This document shows positions 44,792-54,153 of a DNA stretch of 64,000 bases, one piece after another. The notes under the pieces are model-generated. The model ran no database searches and was not told the origin of the DNA. It saw only the letters and a program-made list of their open reading frames with translations. The position numbers and the translations under genes were made by a program. Origin of the DNA: Rhodospirillaceae bacterium (GTDB lineage Bacteria; Pseudomonadota; Alphaproteobacteria; SP197). The first letter of the stretch is position 1, and the number at the start of each line of letters is the position of its first letter. The stretch is taken from assembly GCA_002722885.1 (NCBI GenBank), contig PBNE01000012.1, positions 196,052 through 260,051 on the forward strand, in the 5' to 3' direction.

Positions 44792-46446
44792 CAGCTTCGG
44801 AATCGGTTCGTGATGGGATAGCGGCGGTCGCGGCCGAGGGCTTTGGGCGTGATCTTCACGCCGGGTGGCGCCTGACGGCGCTTGTATTCGGCCCGCAGCA
44901 GCATGCCCCAGACCCGCTCAACCAGGGCGCGATCATGGCCCCGTTCGGTGATCTGTTCGAAGGTCTCTTCCTTCTCGACGAGCCCGTCGAGAATGTCATC
45001 CAGCGCGTCATAGGGCGGCAGACTGTTCTGGTCCGTCTGATTGTCCTTCAGCTCGGCGGTCGGTGCCTTGTCGATAATGTTCTGCGGGATCACACGGCCT
45101 GGCGGCGCCTTCAGAGCCTCGCCATGGTTCTGGTTGCGCCAGTCCGACAGCGCATAGACCGTGGTCTTGTAAACATCCTTCAGGACGGAATAGCCGCCGC
45201 ACATGTCGCCATAGAGAGTCGCGTAGCCCACCGACATCTCGGACTTGTTGCCGGTCGATAGCACCATGGGCCCGAACTTGTTGGAAAGCGCCATCAGGAT
45301 CATGCCGCGCGTCCGCGCCTGGATATTCTCCTCAGCTTCGTTGGGCGCGCTGCCCGCGAACAGATCCGAGAGCATGGTGTCATAGGCTGCCACCGAGGGC
45401 GCGATCGGCACGGTGTCGTAACGCACGCCCAGCGCCTCGGCACAGGCCGCCGCATCATCAAGGCTCTCCTGGCTGGTGTAGCGGCTGGGCATCATCACGC
45501 AGTGAATCTTGTCAGGCCCCAGCGCATCGGCAGCCACCGCAGCCGACAGCGCGGAATCGATGCCGCCGGACATGCCGATCAGCACACCGGGAAAGCCATT
45601 CTTGCCGACATAGTCGGTCAGCCCCGTCACCATGGCGCTGTAGACCATCTCGAGATTGCCGCGCTCCGGGGCGACCGGGGCCATCTCGCAGGTCCAGCCG
45701 TCAGCGCCACGGTGCCATTCCGTCAGCACGACATCCTCACGCCACGACGGCAGCTGGGCGCGCAGGTTGCGTTCAGCATCGAGCACGAAGGACGTGCCGT
45801 CGAACACCAGCTCGTCCTGGCCGCCCACCTGATTCACATAGATCAACGGCATGCCGGTTTCGGTCACCCGCGCGACCGCCTGGTTCATGCGTCGGTGGAT
45901 GTTCACGATGTCATAGGGCGAGCCATTGGGCACGATCAGCAGTTCCGCAGCGCTCTCCTCCAGACACTCGGCGACCTCCCCGGTCCACATGTCCTCACAG
46001 ATCATGACGCCAAGCCTGACATCGCGAAACGGGATCGGTCCCGGCAGCGGCCCCGGTGTGAACACGCGCTTTTCGTCGAAGACACCGTAGTTCGGCAGGT
46101 CGTACTTCAGGCGAACATGGCGAACCTCACCGCCGTCGAGCATATAGACCGCGTTGTAGAGATCACCGCCGCTGCGATGAGTCGCGCCCAGCAACACGGC
46201 TGGTCCGCCATCCGACGTGGCCTCTCCGATACGCGTCACAGCCGCTTCAACCTGTTCCTGGAACGCCGGGCGCAGCACGAGGTCCTCGGGCGGATAGCCG
46301 TTGATCACCAGTTCGGGCGTAACCATCAGATCCGCGCCCAGTTCCGCCGCGCGGCGGCGTGCATCCAGCACCTTGTCGGCATTGGACTCAACCGCACCCA
46401 CCGTGGGGTTCAGCTGAGCGAGGGCGATTCTGAGACTGTCGGTCAT
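44791..46446 (-). CDS. nadE: Glutamine-dependent NAD+ synthetase
   Basis: The 551-aa fusion has an N-terminal nitrilase-type glutaminase (E in V-T-P-E-L, K in L-K-Y-D-L, Cys in V-M-I-C-E-D-M-W) and a C-terminal PP-loop synthetase with G-M-S-G-G-I-D-S-A-L-S. It amidates nicotinic acid adenine dinucleotide. Start ATG 46446 follows GGAAG by 4 nt. The nicotinate phosphoribosyltransferase at 50006 supplies an upstream step of the same pathway. Confidence 0.96.
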   Translation of the reverse strand: MTDSLRIALAQLNPTVGAVESNADKVLDARRRAAELGADLMVTPELVINGYPPEDLVLRPAFQEQVEAAVTRIGEATSDGGPAVLLGATHRSGGDLYNAVYMLDGGEVRHVRLKYDLPNYGVFDEKRVFTPGPLPGPIPFRDVRLGVMICEDMWTGEVAECLEESAAELLIVPNGSPYDIVNIHRRMNQAVARVTETGMPLIYVNQVGGQDELVFDGTSFVLDAERNLRAQLPSWREDVVLTEWHRGADGWTCEMAPVAPERGNLEMVYSAMVTGLTDYVGKNGFPGVLIGMSGGIDSALSAAVAADALGPDKIHCVMMPSRYTSQESLDDAAACAEALGVRYDTVPIAPSVAAYDTMLSDLFAGSAPNEAEENIQARTRGMILMALSNKFGPMVLSTGNKSEMSVGYATLYGDMCGGYSVLKDVYKTTVYALSDWRNQNHGEALKAPPGRVIPQNIIDKAPTAELKDNQTDQNSLPPYDALDDILDGLVEKEETFEQITERGHDRALVERVWGMLLRAEYKRRQAPPGVKITPKALGRDRRYPITNRFRS

Positions 46447-46621
46447 CGAACGAACTTCCGCCAAAGGTCCTGGCCGGCGTTATAGAACAGAGGTGGGGCG
46501 AAAAGGCAGGAGAATCAACGCACCGCGCTCACGCCGGATCGCCCGGTGGGGTTCAAAGCGAATTGATAGCCCCATGAATTGCCGCTTAAACTGCAGCGCC
46601 CTGCACGCAACGGAGACCGTT

Positions 46622-47581
46622 ATGGCTTTGCCGAAATCACGCCGCCTCGACTTCACGGAGATTCCCGTGGTCGACATTTCGAAGCTGGTGGCCGGGGATG
46701 ATGATTCGGCGACCATCGATGCCATCGGGACGGCCTGCCGCAATATCGGCTTTGTCTACGTCAAGAACCACGGCGTGGCGCCGGAGCTGATCGATAACGT
46801 GCTGGCCGCATCAGGTGAGTTCTTTTCCCGCCCAATGGAGGACAAGAACAAGGTTGTGCTCGACGAGCGGCTGCGCGGCTACCTGCCGTTGCGCTATCGC
46901 TCCTATGAAGGCGAGGACAATGCGGCGACCAGCAACCAGGAAGGGTTCTGGATGGGTACCCAGCGCCCCCTCAACCCGGCCAACCGCCTGGACGGCCCCA
47001 ATGTCTGGCCGGAGAACGGTGATGCCCTACGCAACGCCATGGAGACTTACTACACAGCAGCTTCGGGCTTGGCCGGCCACCTACAGCGCGCCTTTTCGCT
47101 GGCCTTGGGACAGGAGTCCGATTTCTTCGCACGCATGTTCGATCGCCAGCAATCGCTACTGAAGGTCAATCACTACCCACCACAGGACAATCCCACCTCC
47201 GTGAGCGACATCGGTGTGGTGCCCCATTCCGATGAGGGCGGCTTCACGATTCTGTGGCAGGACGAAACCGGCGGCCTGGAGATTGAAAGCAAGAGTGGTG
47301 AGTGGGTCGTAGCGCCGCCCCTGCCCGGCACCTACGTCATCAACCTGGGCAACGCGATGCAGATCTGGACCAACGGGGAGTTCTCCTCGACCCCACATCG
47401 GGTGATCAATCGCTACGGCGCTGACCGCTATTCGGTTCCCTTCTTCGCCTATCCGCGATGGGACACGCCCATGAAGCCCCTGTTCGATGACACCGACGAT
47501 GACGGTGACGTCGAGATTTGCGAAGCCTATCAGGTCAGAAAATGGCGCCGCATTTTCCCGATCGCCAACATCCCGGCCTGA
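46622..47581 (+). CDS. Isopenicillin-N-synthase-like 2-oxoglutarate/Fe(II) dioxygenase
   Basis: A 319-aa protein from ATG 46622 (GGAG 6 nt upstream). The N-terminal D-I-P-V-V-D-I-S-type strand (E-I-P-V-V-D-I-S-K-L), I-G-F-V-Y-V-K-N-H-G, and Y-P-P-Q mark the IPNS/GA20-oxidase family. Iron ligands are H and D in V-V-P-H-S-D-E-G-G and the His in S-T-P-H-R-V, with the R-x-S (R-Y-S) motif that binds 2-oxoglutarate. The usual H-x-D-Y-G reads H-S-D-E-G. It is the first of three same-strand genes with oxygenase or methyltransferase functions. Confidence 0.9.
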   Translation: MALPKSRRLDFTEIPVVDISKLVAGDDDSATIDAIGTACRNIGFVYVKNHGVAPELIDNVLAASGEFFSRPMEDKNKVVLDERLRGYLPLRYRSYEGEDNAATSNQEGFWMGTQRPLNPANRLDGPNVWPENGDALRNAMETYYTAASGLAGHLQRAFSLALGQESDFFARMFDRQQSLLKVNHYPPQDNPTSVSDIGVVPHSDEGGFTILWQDETGGLEIESKSGEWVVAPPLPGTYVINLGNAMQIWTNGEFSSTPHRVINRYGADRYSVPFFAYPRWDTPMKPLFDDTDDDGDVEICEAYQVRKWRRIFPIANIPA

Positions 47582-47728
47582 ACCACCGGGTCGATAATCC
47601 CTGAGGGTCAAGACAAAAGGCGCGTAAGAGTTTCCGCGCGCACATTCCGGTCGTGCTGCCACCATCTGTTGCAAACACAGCGTTACACTGTACATCAGAC
47701 GATCGGCTTGGGTCGGGGGGACAAATCG

Positions 47729-48829
47729 ATGAGCGCGGACGACAAGATTCACGTCGCGATGACAGGCGGCGGGGACTATTCCACCGCAACCAAGGGTGCC
47801 AAGGACGTCATCGACGGCGCATGGCCACTGGTCCGGGACGCCATCGACAAGGCACCGCAGCGCGCGGGCCATGCCTTCACAATCACCGACATGGGCTGCG
47901 CAGACGCCGGAACCTCCTATGACATGATGGGCGAGGTGTTGCAGGCGGTGCAGAGCCGCTTTCCGCCGCGCGACATTCAACTGGTCTACACAGACCAGCC
48001 ACAGAACGACTTCAACGCCCTGTTCCGGCTCGTGCATGGCCTCACGCCGTTGCCCAGCTACCTCGATGACTTCGATCAACTGCAGATTCTGGCGTCGGCC
48101 ACATCGTTTTACGACTCGATTGTTCCCGCGGGCACACTCGATCTTGGTTTCTCGGCCACAGCCATGCACTGGCTGTCACGCAAGCCCTGCAATATCCCCG
48201 ATCATGTCCATGCCGTCGGCGCCAGCGGCCTTGCGCTGTCCGACTATCAGATCCAGGCCGCCGAGGACTGGGAGACCATCCTGATGCGCCGCGCCGTCGA
48301 GATGGCACCAGGCGCCCGACTGGTGCTCGTGAACTTCGGCATCGACGACGAAGGCCGCTATCTCGGCAACACCGGCGGCATCAACATGTTCAACACCTTC
48401 AGCAGTCTCTGGCAGGAGCGCGTCGCCGACGGAACTATTACGGCCGCTGAATACGAAGCCATGACCCTGCCGCAGTACTACCGCAATGTTCAGGAGTTCC
48501 GGGCCCCGCTCGACGACCCCGGCAGTCCGGTCAGCCTGGCGGGTCTCCGCGTCGAACACTGCGAAACCCGTGTCGTCCCCTGCCCCTTCGCGGCAGAGTT
48601 CGCCCGCCACGGCGATGGCGCACGCTTCGCCCGCGACTACATCCCCACCCTGCGTTCCTGGAGTGCGGCCACCTTCCGTGCCGGACTCGACACCTCCCGG
48701 TCCGATGCCGAGCGCGACGCCATCATTGACGGGTTCTACAGCGGCTATGAGGTCCGTGTTCGCGAAAGTCCGGGGAACCACGGCATGGATTATGTCCACG
48801 TCTACATGACCATCGCCAAGGAAGGCTGA
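47729..48829 (+). CDS. SABATH-type SAM-dependent carboxyl methyltransferase
   Basis: A 366-aa protein resembling the plant salicylate/jasmonate carboxyl methyltransferase family. Corresponding blocks: A-M-T-G-G-G-D-Y-S-T-A-T (plant M-x-G-G-x-G-x-x-S-Y), T-D-M-G-C-A-D-A-G-T-S, Q-N-D-F-N-A-L-F (plant G-N-D-F-N), S-F-Y-D-S-I-V-P and S-A-T-A-M-H-W-L-S (plant S-S-Y-S-L-H-W-L-S). It would methylate a carboxylate or N atom of a small molecule. Start ATG 47729 follows a G-rich site. Neighbouring dioxygenases suggest a joint small-molecule pathway. Confidence 0.83.
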   Translation: MSADDKIHVAMTGGGDYSTATKGAKDVIDGAWPLVRDAIDKAPQRAGHAFTITDMGCADAGTSYDMMGEVLQAVQSRFPPRDIQLVYTDQPQNDFNALFRLVHGLTPLPSYLDDFDQLQILASATSFYDSIVPAGTLDLGFSATAMHWLSRKPCNIPDHVHAVGASGLALSDYQIQAAEDWETILMRRAVEMAPGARLVLVNFGIDDEGRYLGNTGGINMFNTFSSLWQERVADGTITAAEYEAMTLPQYYRNVQEFRAPLDDPGSPVSLAGLRVEHCETRVVPCPFAAEFARHGDGARFARDYIPTLRSWSAATFRAGLDTSRSDAERDAIIDGFYSGYEVRVRESPGNHGMDYVHVYMTIAKEG

Positions 48830-48902
48830 GCCAGCCCGAAACAACTTGCTTCGCGGCACCGTTTTGATGAACATCTTCCCAGATGGCCAATCAGAGCAAG
48901 CG

Positions 48903-49727
48903 ATGTCACAGCGACAACCCATACCATCGGTGCATGACCTGATCGACTTGGACCGATACCCTCTCGATCAGCCTGACTCGGCCGAACTGGCTTCCGTAAT
49001 TACCGATGCACACGAAACTCTCGATGACACGGGCGTCTGCCTGTTGCCGGGCTTCGTTCGCACTGAGGCTGTGCCTCTGCTGGTCGCCGAAGCCGAATCA
49101 CTCATGGACCAGAGCAACCGGCAGGACCGTGACGACATCGCCTTCGGTCACTACCGGCACTGTCTTGATACGTTCCCCGACAGTCATGTCGTGCACCGGA
49201 CCAGTTCCTTCCGCATAAATCACATCGCGGGCGATCACGTCTCCGCCCACGGTCCGCTTCGGACGATCTATCACTGGCAGCAGCTGACCGATTTCATCGC
49301 CCGGCTGACCCGTCACCCCGTGTTGCATCGCGTCGCCGACCCCTTGCTCGACTGCAACGTGACCATCCTCGGTCCGGGCGACACCCACGGATGGCACTAC
49401 GACGGCAACCATTTTTCGGTGACCCTGATGATGCAGACCGCCGAGGACGGCGGCCGGTTCGAGTTCTATCCGAACATCGCAAACCCCGATGACGACAACT
49501 TCCCGGCCGTTGAGCGCCTCTATGACGGCGATCGTGAAGGCATCCTGACACCGCCTCTGGAGGCCGGGACTCTCAACATCTTCCGCGGCCGTTACTCACT
49601 GCATCACGTCACGCCGGTCACAGGCGAACGCCCACGCATTGTCTCGATCTTCAGCTATCACCAGCAGCCCGGCATGATCTTTCCGGCGGCAACACAGAAA
49701 AACTACACCGGCCGCACGGCCGCCTAA
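48903..49727 (+). CDS. Phytanoyl-CoA-dioxygenase-like 2OG/Fe(II) oxygenase
   Basis: From ATG 48903 the protein has 274 aa. Iron ligands are H and D in H-G-W-H-Y-D-G-N and the late His in Y-S-L-H-H-V-T-P-V, with the 2-oxoglutarate Arg in G-E-R-P-R. I prefer ATG 48903 over 48867 because the decayed second copy at 49817 preserves this ATG and the codons right after it (M-S-Q-x-Q-P). It closes the oxygenase-methyltransferase set. The substrate is unknown. Confidence 0.84.
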   Translation: MSQRQPIPSVHDLIDLDRYPLDQPDSAELASVITDAHETLDDTGVCLLPGFVRTEAVPLLVAEAESLMDQSNRQDRDDIAFGHYRHCLDTFPDSHVVHRTSSFRINHIAGDHVSAHGPLRTIYHWQQLTDFIARLTRHPVLHRVADPLLDCNVTILGPGDTHGWHYDGNHFSVTLMMQTAEDGGRFEFYPNIANPDDDNFPAVERLYDGDREGILTPPLEAGTLNIFRGRYSLHHVTPVTGERPRIVSIFSYHQQPGMIFPAATQKNYTGRTAA

Positions 49728-49816
49728 GCTAACCGACTCGTGACTGCACAGGAACCAGCTTGCAAGGCAGTAAGGTTTTGCTGAACCTCATGGCCGGCGG
49801 CCTTCAGAAGCAAACG

Positions 49817-49935
49817 ATGTCACAGGGGCAACCCGGCACACCGATCCACGACCTGATCGACTTGACCGCTACCTGCTCGACCAGCCGAGGTCGCCTGAAC
49901 TGGCCGCCGTGACGTGTCAGGAGCACGGCTGTCAT
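49817..49935 (+). pseudogene. Relic second copy of the phytanoyl-type dioxygenase 5' end
   Basis: Starting at ATG 49817 the DNA parallels the upstream gene from 48903: M-S-Q-G-Q-P-G-T-P-I-H-D-L-I-D-L against M-S-Q-R-Q-P-I-P-S-V-H-D-L-I-D-L. It then loses one base (ttgaccg against ttggaccg) and continues in the shifted frame as a recognisable R-Y-L-L-D-Q-P-R-S-P-E-L-A-A-V. Homology fades after about 110 nt. It is the head of an old tandem copy; the rest was deleted before the nicotinate phosphoribosyltransferase gene. Confidence 0.78.
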
Positions 49936-50005
49936 CAAGTCGGGGATCATAAATGCGGCCTTCCGTGACGGGTTCGTTAAACTCGATGCCAGATGGCGTC
50001 TTGAT

Positions 50006-51157
50006 CTAACTCCCCAAGAGGAATTCACGGCCGACCTTCACGCGCGGCACACCGTTGTAGGCGACGATGTCGGCTGTGGCGTAGGTTTCGCTCCATTGGT
50101 CCGGCAGATAGCTGCCGGTACCGATCACGTCGACCGGTGCATTGGCCACGGCCATCACCTTGCACTTGGCCGGGCCGAAGCCCGATGACGCAACGATCTT
50201 TACCTTGTCGAAGCCGGTGTTGTTGAGCTGTTCGCGCATGTGCCAGATGCCGGCGGCCGAAACACCGGTGCCGATGAGGTAACGCAGCTCCGATTCCGAC
50301 CGGTAGCCGCGGATCGCCTCCGGGGCGTTGCGTTCCAGCACCGCGTAGCTCGACTGCGGATCCAGTCCTTCAACATAGCGCCCGCCGCCTGTGTCGAGGC
50401 GCACGGAAAAGTCACCGGAGGCAGCAAGGTCGGGGAAGCGGCGGCACACGGCCAGGGCGTCGGTGACCTCCTGGCCGAAATAGTCGACCAGCACGGTCAT
50501 CGGCACACCGGGGTTGGCCTGGTGGAACATCTCGGCCGCCCGCACCGTGGACCCGGCATAACCGATCAGGGCATGCGGCATCGTGCCGAAGCCCTTCTTG
50601 TTGCCGAAGTAATGGGCGGTGGCATCGGTTGCATTGCCGATGAATCCCTTTGCCCCGACCTTCCTCTGGGCCCGGGCCGAACCGACCGACGCAGCATAGG
50701 CCATCATTTCGGCCATCTCCGTGCCGGCACAGTGACGCGCGTCCATGGCGAGAAACGCCGTCTGGGGCATATCGACACACATGGTGTAGGCGTGATGGGC
50801 CGCAACACAGGCCGGGCCCAGCTTCTGGAGAAACAGCGTTTCCAGATCGACCAGCGCCGCGAACGGGCCGGTGATATAGGCCAGCGGTTCACCGGCGCCG
50901 ACCCAGTGGCCTTCCTGTAGCTGGAGTTCGATGTTGAAGCTGACCCCGCGAATGCATGCGATCGCCTCGAGCCAGGCAACCATCAACCGTGGCGCGCTGA
51001 CCACGGGTCGACGCAGAAACACAGCATAGGTGACCTCACAATCACCATGGGCTTCGACCGTCGTCTTGGTGCGATTGAAGTAGGTGTCGGTCCAAAGCCC
51101 GACATCCGCCTCGCTCGGCCAGGCGCCGTTGCCGTGGTTGGGGTCGTCCTCAGCCAT
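50006..51157 (-). CDS. Nicotinate phosphoribosyltransferase
   Basis: A 383-aa enzyme that makes nicotinate mononucleotide from nicotinate and PRPP in NAD salvage. Characteristic blocks: D-T-Y-F-N-R-T-K-T, I-T-G-P-F-A-A-L-V-D-L-E-T, A-M-D-A-R-H-C-A-G-T-E-M, G-F-I-G-N-A-T-D-A-T-A, and F-S-V-R-L-D-T-G-G-G-R-Y with the phosphate-binding region. T-M-P-H-A-L-I contains the catalytic-loop His. It is same-strand with, and 62 nt downstream of, the DAHP synthase gene. Confidence 0.9.
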   Translation of the reverse strand: MAEDDPNHGNGAWPSEADVGLWTDTYFNRTKTTVEAHGDCEVTYAVFLRRPVVSAPRLMVAWLEAIACIRGVSFNIELQLQEGHWVGAGEPLAYITGPFAALVDLETLFLQKLGPACVAAHHAYTMCVDMPQTAFLAMDARHCAGTEMAEMMAYAASVGSARAQRKVGAKGFIGNATDATAHYFGNKKGFGTMPHALIGYAGSTVRAAEMFHQANPGVPMTVLVDYFGQEVTDALAVCRRFPDLAASGDFSVRLDTGGGRYVEGLDPQSSYAVLERNAPEAIRGYRSESELRYLIGTGVSAAGIWHMREQLNNTGFDKVKIVASSGFGPAKCKVMAVANAPVDVIGTGSYLPDQWSETYATADIVAYNGVPRVKVGREFLLGS

Positions 51158-51219
51158 CGGTCACTCCCGATTGCCCTCCCGCCACAGGGCGGAAGGTTTA
51201 CCGTCACGAACCCGGCGGT

Positions 51220-52599
51220 TTACTGGGCCGCGGCGGCGCGTATGGTTTCGCCACGCTCCTCACGAAGCTGCTCGGCGATCAGGAACGCCAGTTCGAGGGC
51301 CTGGCTGGCGTTCAGACGTGGATCGCAGTGCGTGTGATAGCGGCTGGAGAGGTCGTCGTCGCTGATCGCCTGGGCGCCGCCGATACACTCGGTCACATCC
51401 CGGCCGGTCATCTCGAAATGCACACCACCGGCATGGGTGCCTTCGGCGCGATGCACGGCGAAGAAGCCGCGGACCTCGGCCAGAATGCGATCAACCGGAC
51501 GGGTCTTGAAGCCGGTTGAGGCCTTGATCGTGTTGCCGTGCATGGGATCGCACGACCAAACGACACGGCGGCCTTCCCGCTCGACCGCGCGGATCAGCGG
51601 CGGCAGACCTTCCTCGACCTTCTCCGCACCAAAGCGCGCAATCAGCGTGATCCGGCCGGCTTCGTCGGTCGGATTGAGGATGTCCAGCAGGTGGATCAGC
51701 TCGTCGGGATCGAGCGACGGGCCGCACTTAATGCCGATCGGGTTCTTCACGCCGCGCAGGAACTCCACGTGAGCATGATCAGGCTGGCGCGTACGGTCCC
51801 CGATCCACAGCATGTGGGCTGAGGTGTCGTACCAGTCGCCGGTCGTGGAATCGACGCGGGTCATGGCCTCTTCGTAGGGCAGAAGAAGCGCCTCATGTGA
51901 GGTGTAGAATTCGGTCTCGCGCATCTGCGGCACGCTCTCGGGCGTCAGGCCACAGGCCTCCATGAATCCCAGGGCTTCCTGGATACGCTCGGCCATCTCG
52001 CTGTAACGATGGCCCTGTGCACTGTCGGCCACGAAATCATTGTTCCAGCTCGACACGCGATGCAGATCGGCGAAACCGCCCTGTGCAAAAGCGCGCAGAA
52101 GGTTCAGCGTCGAAGCGGCCTGATGATAGGCGCTCAGGATCCGCTTGGGATCGGGAATGCGCGAAATCTCGTCGAAATCGATGCCGTTGATGATATCGCC
52201 GCGGTAGCTCGGCAGCTCCATGTCACCTTGTGCCTCGACATCCGACGAGCGCGGCTTGGCGAACTGGCCCGCCATGCGGCCCACCTTCACCACCGGGCAG
52301 GACGCACCGAAGGTCAGAGCCACGGCCATCTGCAGCAGCACCTTAAAGGTGTCGCGGATGTTGTCGGGGTGGAACTCGGCAAAGCTTTCAGCGCAGTCGC
52401 CGCCCTGCAGCAGGAAGGCATCGCCTTCGGCCACACCGGCCAGCGCCTTCTTCAGGCTGCGCGCCTCACCGGCAAACACGAGCGGCGGCGATGTCCGCAG
52501 CTGCGCCTCGACATCGCTCAGAACCTGAGAGTCGGGATAGCTGGGGACCTGCAGAATGGGAAGGTCGCGCCAGCTCGACGGAGTCCAATTCGCGGTCAT
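51220..52599 (-). CDS. Class II (plant-type) DAHP synthase
   Basis: This 459-aa enzyme catalyses the first step of the shikimate pathway. Class II markers are [12 protein letters not shown] with the metal Cys, [29 protein letters not shown] and [10 protein letters not shown]. The length and lack of a chorismate-mutase domain are normal for bacterial class II enzymes. No lesion is seen. Confidence 0.95.
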   Translation of the reverse strand: MTANWTPSSWRDLPILQVPSYPDSQVLSDVEAQLRTSPPLVFAGEARSLKKALAGVAEGDAFLLQGGDCAESFAEFHPDNIRDTFKVLLQMAVALTFGASCPVVKVGRMAGQFAKPRSSDVEAQGDMELPSYRGDIINGIDFDEISRIPDPKRILSAYHQAASTLNLLRAFAQGGFADLHRVSSWNNDFVADSAQGHRYSEMAERIQEALGFMEACGLTPESVPQMRETEFYTSHEALLLPYEEAMTRVDSTTGDWYDTSAHMLWIGDRTRQPDHAHVEFLRGVKNPIGIKCGPSLDPDELIHLLDILNPTDEAGRITLIARFGAEKVEEGLPPLIRAVEREGRRVVWSCDPMHGNTIKASTGFKTRPVDRILAEVRGFFAVHRAEGTHAGGVHFEMTGRDVTECIGGAQAISDDDLSSRYHTHCDPRLNASQALELAFLIAEQLREERGETIRAAAAQ

Positions 52600-52783
52600 C
52601 TTGTGCCTCGTTTCGTGTTCAGTGCTGTCTCAGCAGCAGTTCAAAGTTATCCAAAGCCGTGGGAATCGGCGTCTATACGCCCGCAAGTGGCGGTTTTCCA
52701 GTCAAAATCTCCGTCCCACATTCGACAGCACAGCCCCACAACGTCAAGGTTGAGTCCGACAGGAACATGGCGGGAGACAAGGC

Positions 52784-53638
52784 GTGGCAAAGGTATCTGT
52801 TCTGGGACTCGGCAACATGGGCGCGGCGATCGCCTGGGCCTTTCATAAGGCAAACCACGATCTCGTCGTCTGGAATCGCTCATCCGAACGATCCCGGCCG
52901 TTTGCAGACGCAGATATCACCGTCGCCGAGAACCCCGTGGACGCGATTGCTGCCAGTTCCTTCATCGTGGTGTGCGTCGACAGCAACCCGGTTGCTGACA
53001 GCTTTCTCCAGGCTGATGACGTCGCCGCCGTTCTCGGCGGTCGTACCGTCGTCCAGTTCAGCACCAGCACACCGAAGGAAGCCGAAGCCAGCGCGACCTG
53101 GCTCGCGTCCCGGTCGGCGCACTACATCGATGGCGCCATTCACTGCAGTCCGGGCCACATCGGCACCGACGACGCCGCCTTTCTGCTGTCGGGCGACAAG
53201 AACATCTATGGGGCCGTACGTCCCTTTCTCGCCTGTCTTGGCGGAGACCAGACCTTTATCGGCGAGACCGTACGGGCTGCATCGGCGCTCGAACTCGCCT
53301 CGGTCTGCGAGGTCTACGGGCGCTTCGCTGCTGTTTCCCATGCCGCCCTGATATGTGAGGCCGAAGGAATTCCACTTGATCAACTCGCGGCCCTGATGCC
53401 CGAGGGCGGGTTCTCGCAGCGTTATGTCGAAACTATCCGCGACGGGGCGTTCGAGAACCCCGGCGCGACGCTGCGCATATGGGATTCAGCCATCCAGCGC
53501 GTTCGTGCCCAGGGCCACGACGCGGGGATCGATACGCGCTTTCCCGATTATCTCGCCGATCTGTTCAACGAGGCTATCAATGACGGCCTCGCCGACGAAC
53601 ATGTCATGGCGCTGATCAAGGTGCTGCGGAAGGCATAA
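52784..53638 (+). CDS. 6PGDH/HIBADH-family NAD(P)-dependent oxidoreductase (imine-reductase-like)
   Basis: From GTG 52784 (GGGAG 7 nt upstream), 284 aa. A Rossmann start V-S-V-L-G-L-G-N-M-G-A-A-I-A and V-V-W-N-R-S-S-E-R-S point to NADP preference. H-Y-I-D-G-A-I is where HIBADH has substrate contacts, and the catalytic Lys of true hydroxyacid dehydrogenases is not evident, favouring imine reductase-like chemistry. The C-terminal scrap at 6138 belongs to the same superfamily. Confidence 0.83.
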   Translation: MAKVSVLGLGNMGAAIAWAFHKANHDLVVWNRSSERSRPFADADITVAENPVDAIAASSFIVVCVDSNPVADSFLQADDVAAVLGGRTVVQFSTSTPKEAEASATWLASRSAHYIDGAIHCSPGHIGTDDAAFLLSGDKNIYGAVRPFLACLGGDQTFIGETVRAASALELASVCEVYGRFAAVSHAALICEAEGIPLDQLAALMPEGGFSQRYVETIRDGAFENPGATLRIWDSAIQRVRAQGHDAGIDTRFPDYLADLFNEAINDGLADEHVMALIKVLRKA

Positions 53639-53649
53639 AGTGCGCGCAG

Positions 53650-54150
53650 CTAGGCTGCTATGTCGAACAGTAGAATTTCAGCATCCTTTGTGGCCGAGAC
53701 GGTCAGCCTGTCGGCGTCGCGAACGGCCAGTCCGTCTCCCTGAAACAGCGCTTCACCCGCTACAGACACCTCTCCCCAGACAATCTGGAGCCACGCCAGC
53801 CTCCCCTTCGCCAGGGAATAATCACCGCGCTATCGCGGCGCAACCGCGCCACGTGCACTTCAGCATTCTGGTGGATGGCAATGGAACCGTCTCTGCCATC
53901 CGGTGATGCCACCAGTCCGAAGCCACCTTCCAGTCGGCCGGCAATCATCCAGGTCAGGATTTCCATGGCCCGGTGGGGATGCGTGGGGAACACCTCACCC
54001 GGTGGGATGATATCCTCGTTGATGACACGCAGGGGCCGGAACCCCATGAAGTTGGGGTCGTGATAGCCCGCAAACGAGAAGCTGTGGCGGCTGTCGAGCC
54101 ATCCGAAGCGGCTCACACGCCGGCCCGCTGACCGGCGCACACCATGCATC
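53650..54150 (-). pseudogene. Pirin-family protein, deleted and frameshifted
   Basis: The start is pirin-like: F-G-W-L-D-S-R-H-S-F-S-F-A-G-Y-H-D-P, G-F-R-P-L-R-V-I-N-E-D, and the metal site F-P-T-H-P-H-R-A-M-E-I-L-T. The segment normally carrying the remaining metal ligands is missing after L-E-G-G. A frame change near 53820 leads to the genuine C-terminal end K-G-R-L-A-W-L-Q-I-V-W-G-E-V through A-E-I-L-L-F-D-I-A-A at 53650. Deletion plus frameshift make it non-functional. Confidence 0.8.
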
Positions 54151-54153
54151 CCG

